From contig AODO01000021.1 of the NCBI GenBank assembly GCA_000341795.1, positions 50,373-114,372 of the forward strand: a stretch of 64,000 nucleotides of DNA, written 5' to 3'. The DNA is from Rhodococcus triatomae BKS 15-14. GTDB taxonomy: Bacteria > Actinomycetota > Actinomycetes > Mycobacteriales > Mycobacteriaceae. Within the stretch, counting starts at the first letter, position 1. Each line of letters opens with the position of its first letter. Position numbers and translations under genes: made by a program. Shown here piece by piece: positions 59,661 through 64,000 of the stretch. Under the pieces are notes generated by a model, which was not told where the DNA came from, made no database searches, and saw nothing but the letters and a program-made list of their open reading frames with translations.

Positions 59661-60845
59661 CTACCGAGCCGCGGCGAGCTGTGCGGACCGCTCACGGTCG
59701 AGCTCCGCGACGTCGCCGGCGACCATGTTGTGGAAAAGCTGTCCCGGCAACTCGTTTCGGCCGTAGATGAGCTCCTCGACCTGACCGTGCGCGGCGTTGT
59801 CGGTGATGGTCTTCGTGACGAACCAGTCCTCGGCGTGCAGGGTCTCCATCAGCAGCTCCCAGTTCTTCTCCAGGATCCGCTCCTCGCGGGGGGTCTCGGG
59901 CTTCCTCGGGGACAGCAGCCGGATCGTGCAGTAGCTGACGTTCGGATCGTCCTTGTCGGGCACGATGGTCCAGATCTCGAAGTGATTCGGCTCGGTGACC
60001 AGCATGGTGCCCGGGTAGATCGTGTAGTTCGCGAGCGAGTAGTCACGGACGTCGAAGCTGTCCGGATCGGCGTCGCGGACCTCGGTGATCGCCTTGCGCG
60101 CCACCACCAGTCGCCACGAGCGGCCCACCACGTCGAGCGCGGTGATGTTGCCCTCGAGGTAATTGCACACGGTCTTGGTGTGCAACTGGCACAGGTGGTA
60201 CGAGTCCTGCACGCCGTCGACGGCGATCTTCCAGTTCATGTCGAGCTTCCAGGTCTCCTTGCGCACCTGGAACGAGTCGGTCATACCGGTGTCGGTGACC
60301 TCGGCGTCGTGCTTGGCGCCGAGCACGGTCGCGATGTCGAGGTCGGCGCCGACCGTCGGCACCACCCAGACGAGTCCGTGCCGGACCTCGCACGGGAACT
60401 CGACCAGGCCGTACTCGCCGCGGTCCATGCCGTCGAAGCCCTCGGCGTGCGGCATCCCGCGCAGCGCGCCGTCCTTGCCGTAGGACCAGTTGTGGTACGG
60501 GCAGGCGAAGACACGCTTGCAGCCCGACTCGCCGAACTCGACCTTGGAGCCACGGTGGCGGCACACGTTGGAGAACGCCTTCACGCTGCCGTCGTTCTGC
60601 TTGACGACGAGCAGCGGGGTGCCGATGAGTTCCGTGGTGAGGAAGTCGCCGGACTTCTGCAGCTCGTCGACGTGGGCCACGATGTGCGGGAACCGCCGCA
60701 CCACGTCGCGCTCCTTGGCCGCGAGCTCGGGGTCGTTGAAGACCGAGAACGGCACGCGGAGCAGGTCGTCCGCGTAGTCGGTGGTGTCGTTGTCCACGTG
60801 GGCGATGAGCCGCTGCGTGAGCCTGATCTTCTCGTCGCGCTCCAT
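59661..60845 (-). CDS. Rieske non-heme iron oxygenase, alpha subunit
   Basis: 394 residues. Rieske ligands C95, H97, C115, H118 (CRHRG ... CPYHNW) and mononuclear-iron histidines H217 and H222 in DSYHLCQLH. It is homologous to the 9.4 kb oxygenase, again without a beta subunit or reductase nearby. The ATG at 60845 lacks a clear ribosome site and may be leaderless. It is first in an operon with crotonase, thioesterase and CoA-transferase and is divergent from a TetR gene. Confidence 0.93.
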   Translation of the reverse strand: MERDEKIRLTQRLIAHVDNDTTDYADDLLRVPFSVFNDPELAAKERDVVRRFPHIVAHVDELQKSGDFLTTELIGTPLLVVKQNDGSVKAFSNVCRHRGSKVEFGESGCKRVFACPYHNWSYGKDGALRGMPHAEGFDGMDRGEYGLVEFPCEVRHGLVWVVPTVGADLDIATVLGAKHDAEVTDTGMTDSFQVRKETWKLDMNWKIAVDGVQDSYHLCQLHTKTVCNYLEGNITALDVVGRSWRLVVARKAITEVRDADPDSFDVRDYSLANYTIYPGTMLVTEPNHFEIWTIVPDKDDPNVSYCTIRLLSPRKPETPREERILEKNWELLMETLHAEDWFVTKTITDNAAHGQVEELIYGRNELPGQLFHNMVAGDVAELDRERSAQLAAAR

Positions 60846-60930
60846 GGATCGAGGGTGACACACGAGACAATCAATGTCTAGCGTCTTATCTAACTACTTT
60901 CGGTTGTTTTCCGATTGGTACCGTTCTCCC

Positions 60931-61527
60931 GTGGCAGCACGCACCGGCACCGACACCTCGACCGACGCCCGCACAGCGATCCTGGCGGCCGCCGAGGAAT
61001 GCTTCGCGCGATTCGGCATCGCGAAGACGACGATGGAGGACGTCGCGAAGGCCGCGGCGATGTCGCGGGCGACGGTGTACCGCTACTTCGCCGACCGGGA
61101 GGCGCTGATCACCGAATCCGTCGTCCGGCGGGCCCGGGCGAACATGCCCCGCGCCCGCGCGAACATCACCCGCTGGCCGACCGTCGAGGAACGCATCGTC
61201 GAGGGGATCTGCCAGGACATCCGGAAAGGCCACCTCGACCCACTGGTGACTCGGCTCGTCTCACCCGAGTCGATGGCGCTGTCGATCCAGCTGCTCAGCG
61301 AATCGGGGCGCGCCATCGAGCTGACCCACGAGCTGTGGGGCCCGATCATCGCCGACGAACAGGCGGCCGGAAACATCCGCGCCGACCTCGACCCGCGACT
61401 GGTGTCCGAGTGGATCTCCGAACTCGAGATCATGTACATCAGCCAGTACGGCACCGACGACAGCGCCCTCGACCGGGTGCGGATCAAGCTCCGCGCATTC
61501 GTGGTGCCCGCGCTGCTGCCGCGCTGA
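60931..61527 (+). CDS. TetR-family regulator
   Basis: 198 residues from the GTG at 60931; an ATG at 60874 would add 19 residues and lie in the promoter. Helix-turn-helix TMEDVAKAAAMSRATVYRYFADREALI, then an all-helical ligand domain. It is divergent from the Rieske operon and very probably represses it. The AT-rich interval around 60870-60905 (GTCTAGC, GTCTTATC, CTAACTAC) is the likely operator but does not fit the 23-bp motif. Confidence 0.9.
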   Translation: MAARTGTDTSTDARTAILAAAEECFARFGIAKTTMEDVAKAAAMSRATVYRYFADREALITESVVRRARANMPRARANITRWPTVEERIVEGICQDIRKGHLDPLVTRLVSPESMALSIQLLSESGRAIELTHELWGPIIADEQAAGNIRADLDPRLVSEWISELEIMYISQYGTDDSALDRVRIKLRAFVVPALLPR

Positions 61528-61567
61528 ACCCGGTCGGGCACGAACGGCGTCGGTCGCGGTCCGCGCG

Positions 61568-62179
61568 TCAGTCAGCGCTGGACCAGCCGGCGACCGTCGC
61601 CGTCAGCAGACCCACGTACACCTCGAACGCCTCGTTCACCCGGTCGCGGTCCCCGGTGGCCAGCAGGTCGAGCGACAGGCCGCGAATCTGGGCCAGGATC
61701 AGCGTCGCGTGCGCGGACACCTCGCCTTCCGGACAGCCGACCGCGCGCAACCCCGATTCGAGCGCCGCGAGCCACTGCCCGATGAACTTGTCGAGGAACC
61801 GCGGGTTCTGGTCGGGCTTGAGGACTGCCTGGACGTAGAGCTCCAGCATGACCCGGAACCGCAGCAGTTCGCCGGGCGCCATCCGCACGCTCCACCACGA
61901 ACGCAGGAGTGCGATCGGGTCGTCGACGTCGCCGGTCGTCAGCTCGGTGGGGATGGTGTCACTGCGCATCCGCTCGACGACCTCGGCGAGCAGGTTCTCC
62001 TTGCTCCCGAAATGGTGCAGGAGCGAGGCGTGCGAGACACCGACCACCTTCGCGAGCGGCCGCATCGACAGCTCCGCCACGCCGTGCTCGATCACGTAGG
62101 CGGTGACGGCGTCGAGCAACTCGTCACGGCGCCCCGCGTATCGCAGGGTCCGCCGGTCGACACGTTCCGTCCCCGTCAC
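61568..62179 (-). CDS. TetR-family regulator
   Basis: 203 residues, GTG start. Helix-turn-helix SMRPLAKVVGVSHASLLHHFGSKENLL, carboxyl half with LELYVQAVLKPDQNPRFLDKFIGQWL. It stands alone, convergent with the previous TetR gene. Target unknown; it is one of the candidates for the 23-bp dyad family. Confidence 0.88.
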   Translation of the reverse strand: MTGTERVDRRTLRYAGRRDELLDAVTAYVIEHGVAELSMRPLAKVVGVSHASLLHHFGSKENLLAEVVERMRSDTIPTELTTGDVDDPIALLRSWWSVRMAPGELLRFRVMLELYVQAVLKPDQNPRFLDKFIGQWLAALESGLRAVGCPEGEVSAHATLILAQIRGLSLDLLATGDRDRVNEAFEVYVGLLTATVAGWSSAD

Positions 62180-62249
62180 GTGCCAAGCGTACGGCGCCGA
62201 CCGGTCCTCGCCGGGCCGAGCACGTCATCCGGTGCCGGTGCGCACGGGC

Positions 62250-62287
62250 GGAACCCGTCAGCCCGCCCGGGTGGAACCCGTCAGCCC
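62250..62287. repeat. Short direct repeat at the 3' end of the phosphatase gene
   Basis: GGAACCCGTCAGCCC occurs at 62250-62264 and again at 62273-62287; the second copy contains the stop codon of the histidine phosphatase gene. A small local duplication. Confidence 0.7.
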
Positions 62288-62949
62288 ATCGGGTCGTCGA
62301 CGACATCCACCGCGGGAACCCGGAACGGCGGCAGCACGGTTCCCCAGCGCACGCACTCCCATCCGCCGGCCGCGGTCGGGAGGAGCTCGATCGTCTGGGT
62401 GTTGTCGAGGTGCGTGTCGGCGGAGAACCGGCCGTCGAGGCCCGTCAGGTATGCCGCGACCAGCCGGATCGCGGCGCCGTGACTGACGACGAGCACGTCG
62501 CCGTCGCTGTCGTCCTTCTCGAGGTACTGGCCGCGGAGCGATTCGACCACCGGCAGGTACCGCTCCAGGACGTCCTCGCCGGATTCACCGCCCGGAATCC
62601 GGGCGCCGAGTTCGCCGACGTGCCACGAGTGGAACACTTCGGCGAACAGTTCGTGCGATGCGCGGTCGGCGCGGTCCTCGAGTTCTCCGGCCTGAGCCTC
62701 GTGGATGCCCTCACGCACCTGCACGACGAGGCCGGAGGCGTGTTCGATGTAGCTCGCGGTCTGCCTGGCGCGGACCGCCTCGGACGCCACGAGCGCCTTG
62801 GGGAGCGCGCCCGTGAGCCCCGCACCGAAGGTCTTCGCCTGCCCGTGTCCGATCTCGGTCAGCCGGGCACCGGGGAGCGCTGTGTCCAGCCGCCTGGCCA
62901 CGTTCGCCTCGGTCTGGCCGTGCCGGACCAGGATCAGCTTGCCCGCCAA
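62281..62949 (-). CDS. Histidine phosphatase (phosphoglycerate-mutase-like)
   Basis: 222 residues. RHGQTEAN holds the phospho-accepting histidine, SEAVRARQTA the phosphate arginine, and VSHGAAIR the second histidine. Members include phosphatases of sugar or lipid phosphates and mutases; the substrate is unclear. The TTG at 62949, one base after the pheA stop, gives the natural start (AGKLILVRHGQ); a GTG at 62967 would overlap pheA. Second gene of a pheA operon. Confidence 0.9.
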   Translation of the reverse strand: MAGKLILVRHGQTEANVARRLDTALPGARLTEIGHGQAKTFGAGLTGALPKALVASEAVRARQTASYIEHASGLVVQVREGIHEAQAGELEDRADRASHELFAEVFHSWHVGELGARIPGGESGEDVLERYLPVVESLRGQYLEKDDSDGDVLVVSHGAAIRLVAAYLTGLDGRFSADTHLDNTQTIELLPTAAGGWECVRWGTVLPPFRVPAVDVVDDPMG

Positions 62950-62950
62950 C

Positions 62951-63871
62951 TCAATTCGTCCCTTCACTCTCGCCTGCGACGACCCGCCGCAGCCACTCGT
63001 TCGCCTCGTCGTCCGACGGCGGGCGCCTACCGCCGTCCGTCGCTGCGGGCCAGGACCCGAGGAATCGGACGGTGTGTTTGCGGTGCAGCGCTTTCAGTGC
63101 TTCGGCGACCGCGGAGTCCTCGATGTGACCACTGCAGTCGAGGTAGAAGCGGTAGGTGCCGAACTCGACTCGGGTCGGACGGGACTCGATGCGGGTGAGG
63201 TCGATGCCGCGGGTGGAGAACTCGGCCATCGCACCGACCAGCGACCCGGGCTCGTGGTTGAGCTGGAGCACGACGGACGTGCGGTCCGATCCGGTCACGG
63301 GCGGCACCGGCGCGGGTCGGGTGACGAGCACGAATCGCGTTCTGGCACCGGCGAAGTCGGCGACACCGGAGGCGAGGGAGACGAGGCCGAGACGTTCCCC
63401 GGCCAGCGCGGTGGACACGCCGGCGTCGGCTCGTCCCGCCGCGACGTCCTCGGCGGCACCGGCATTGGACGACGCGGATTCGACGACGGCGCCCGGCAGG
63501 GTGTGCTCGATCCATTCCCGCACCTGCGCCTCGGCGACGGGGTAGGCGCGGATCGTGCGGACCGTGTCGAGTGTCGTCCCCGGCCTGCCGACGATGGTGA
63601 AGCTCACGTCCAGTTCGGTCTCGGCCATGATCTGCAGCCGCTCACCGGCCGCCAACGCGTCGAGCGTCGGACGGACCGGACCCTCGACGGAACTCTCGAT
63701 CGGAACGACGGCGCCCTCGACGGCGCCGTCGCGGACGAGGGCCAGCGCGGCGGGCGGGCTCGCCGCGACGACCCGCTCGACAGGGCCGCCGAGGACACCG
63801 GTCGACTCGAACTGGTCGAGCGCCATCTCGGTGAAGGTTCCGGACGGTCCGAAGTAAGCGATGCGCGGCAC
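62951..63871 (-). CDS. pheA: Prephenate dehydratase
   Basis: 306-residue monofunctional prephenate dehydratase of phenylalanine synthesis. FGPSGTFTEMAL starts the catalytic domain, VVPIESSVEGPV and the substrate motif GARTRFVLV follow, and the carboxyl ACT domain has EPGSLVGAMAEF and RIESRPTR, the phenylalanine-binding segments. It is the only clear biosynthetic gene of the window and marks its housekeeping edge. Confidence 0.96.
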   Translation of the reverse strand: MPRIAYFGPSGTFTEMALDQFESTGVLGGPVERVVAASPPAALALVRDGAVEGAVVPIESSVEGPVRPTLDALAAGERLQIMAETELDVSFTIVGRPGTTLDTVRTIRAYPVAEAQVREWIEHTLPGAVVESASSNAGAAEDVAAGRADAGVSTALAGERLGLVSLASGVADFAGARTRFVLVTRPAPVPPVTGSDRTSVVLQLNHEPGSLVGAMAEFSTRGIDLTRIESRPTRVEFGTYRFYLDCSGHIEDSAVAEALKALHRKHTVRFLGSWPAATDGGRRPPSDDEANEWLRRVVAGESEGTN

Positions 63872-63969
63872 CCGTCCAGGTTACGCAGCGGCCCCGACGA
63901 CACCTTCCACGCCACGATCGGATCTCCCCACCCACCCCGAACGGACCCCTCGCCCCCGGCATGAACGGT

Positions 63970-64000
63970 TCCGTTCACTCGATCAGATCGACTGAACGGA
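63970..64000. terminator. Hairpin at the right edge
   Basis: A 14-base stem with one C:C mismatch (63970-63983 with 63987-64000) and loop CAG. Probably the terminator of a gene outside the window. Confidence 0.6.

Noticed and set aside
60870..60905. Eleventh copy of the 23-bp dyad before the second Rieske gene
   Set aside because: AT-rich and contains CTAGAC-like halves, but only one half fits and the five-base spacing fails; more likely the site of the local TetR.
1..64000. CRISPR arrays, tRNA or rRNA genes, insertion sequences, prophage
   Set aside because: No regularly spaced repeats, cloverleaf-like genes, transposase, integrase or phage genes were recognised.

Overview
The window is a GC-rich chromosomal segment with the gene style of a mycolic-acid actinomycete, most likely Rhodococcus or a close relative. 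The pointers are many GTG/TTG starts, dense 1-4 nt gene overlaps, a mycofactocin-type short-chain dehydrogenase, a luciferase-like F420-type oxidoreductase, a MshD-like tandem acetyltransferase, FprB-like ferredoxin/ferredoxin reductase fusions, and a pheA - phosphoglycerate-mutase-like gene pair at the right end. The genus is an inference from gene content; no rRNA or other marker is present.

Almost everything is catabolic. Region 1 (1-11.8 kb) holds an MFS exporter fragment, enoyl-CoA hydratase, Rieske-oxygenase reductase, SDR, hydrolase and TetR, then an SDR/aldehyde dehydrogenase pair, a GNAT protein, and a divergent Rieske oxygenase plus acyl-CoA dehydrogenase. Region 2 (11.9-20.7 kb) has a CPBP-type membrane protease, an AraC/SDR pair, a decayed membrane-protein gene, a ferredoxin-FNR fusion, two paralogous TetR genes, and a cytochrome P450 with its own small ferredoxin. 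Region 3 (21-25 kb) is an arsenic/metal cluster (ArsR, ACR3, ArsC, CadI/ArsI-like protein, second ArsR) followed by a rhodanese. Region 4 (25-38.3 kb) is CoA-ester metabolism: an MHS transporter, a secreted protein, and an operon of NTF2-like protein, DUF35 protein, thiolase-fold lyase, aldehyde dehydrogenase and a double CaiB/BaiF CoA-transferase; then a second thiolase-fold protein, an LLM oxidoreductase, a crotonase and an SDR.

Region 5 (38.3-42 kb) is a minimal ethanolamine operon (permease, EutB, EutC). Region 6 (42-56.8 kb) has an SDR/acyl-CoA ligase pair, an unknown protein, and the most striking array: an AAHS-type transporter followed by three different cytoplasmic molybdopterin oxidoreductases with a ferredoxin-FNR fusion between them, all overlapping or nearly so, preceded by another acyl-CoA ligase. 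Region 7 (57-62.2 kb) is a CaiB transferase, hotdog thioesterase, crotonase and Rieske oxygenase operon opposite a TetR gene, with one more TetR. Region 8 is the housekeeping pair phosphoglycerate-mutase-like/pheA.

Ten intergenic sites share a 23-bp dyad, consensus TAAAYCTAA-N5-TTAGRTTTA. They lie in the promoter regions of most of the catabolic units from 2.5 to 57 kb, which suggests that these scattered units form one regulon under a TetR-type repressor. Together the genes read as uptake, CoA activation or transfer, oxygenation/dehydrogenation, beta-oxidation-like steps and retro-aldol or thiolytic cleavage of an organic acid, aromatic or alicyclic substrate. The actual substrate cannot be read from the sequence.
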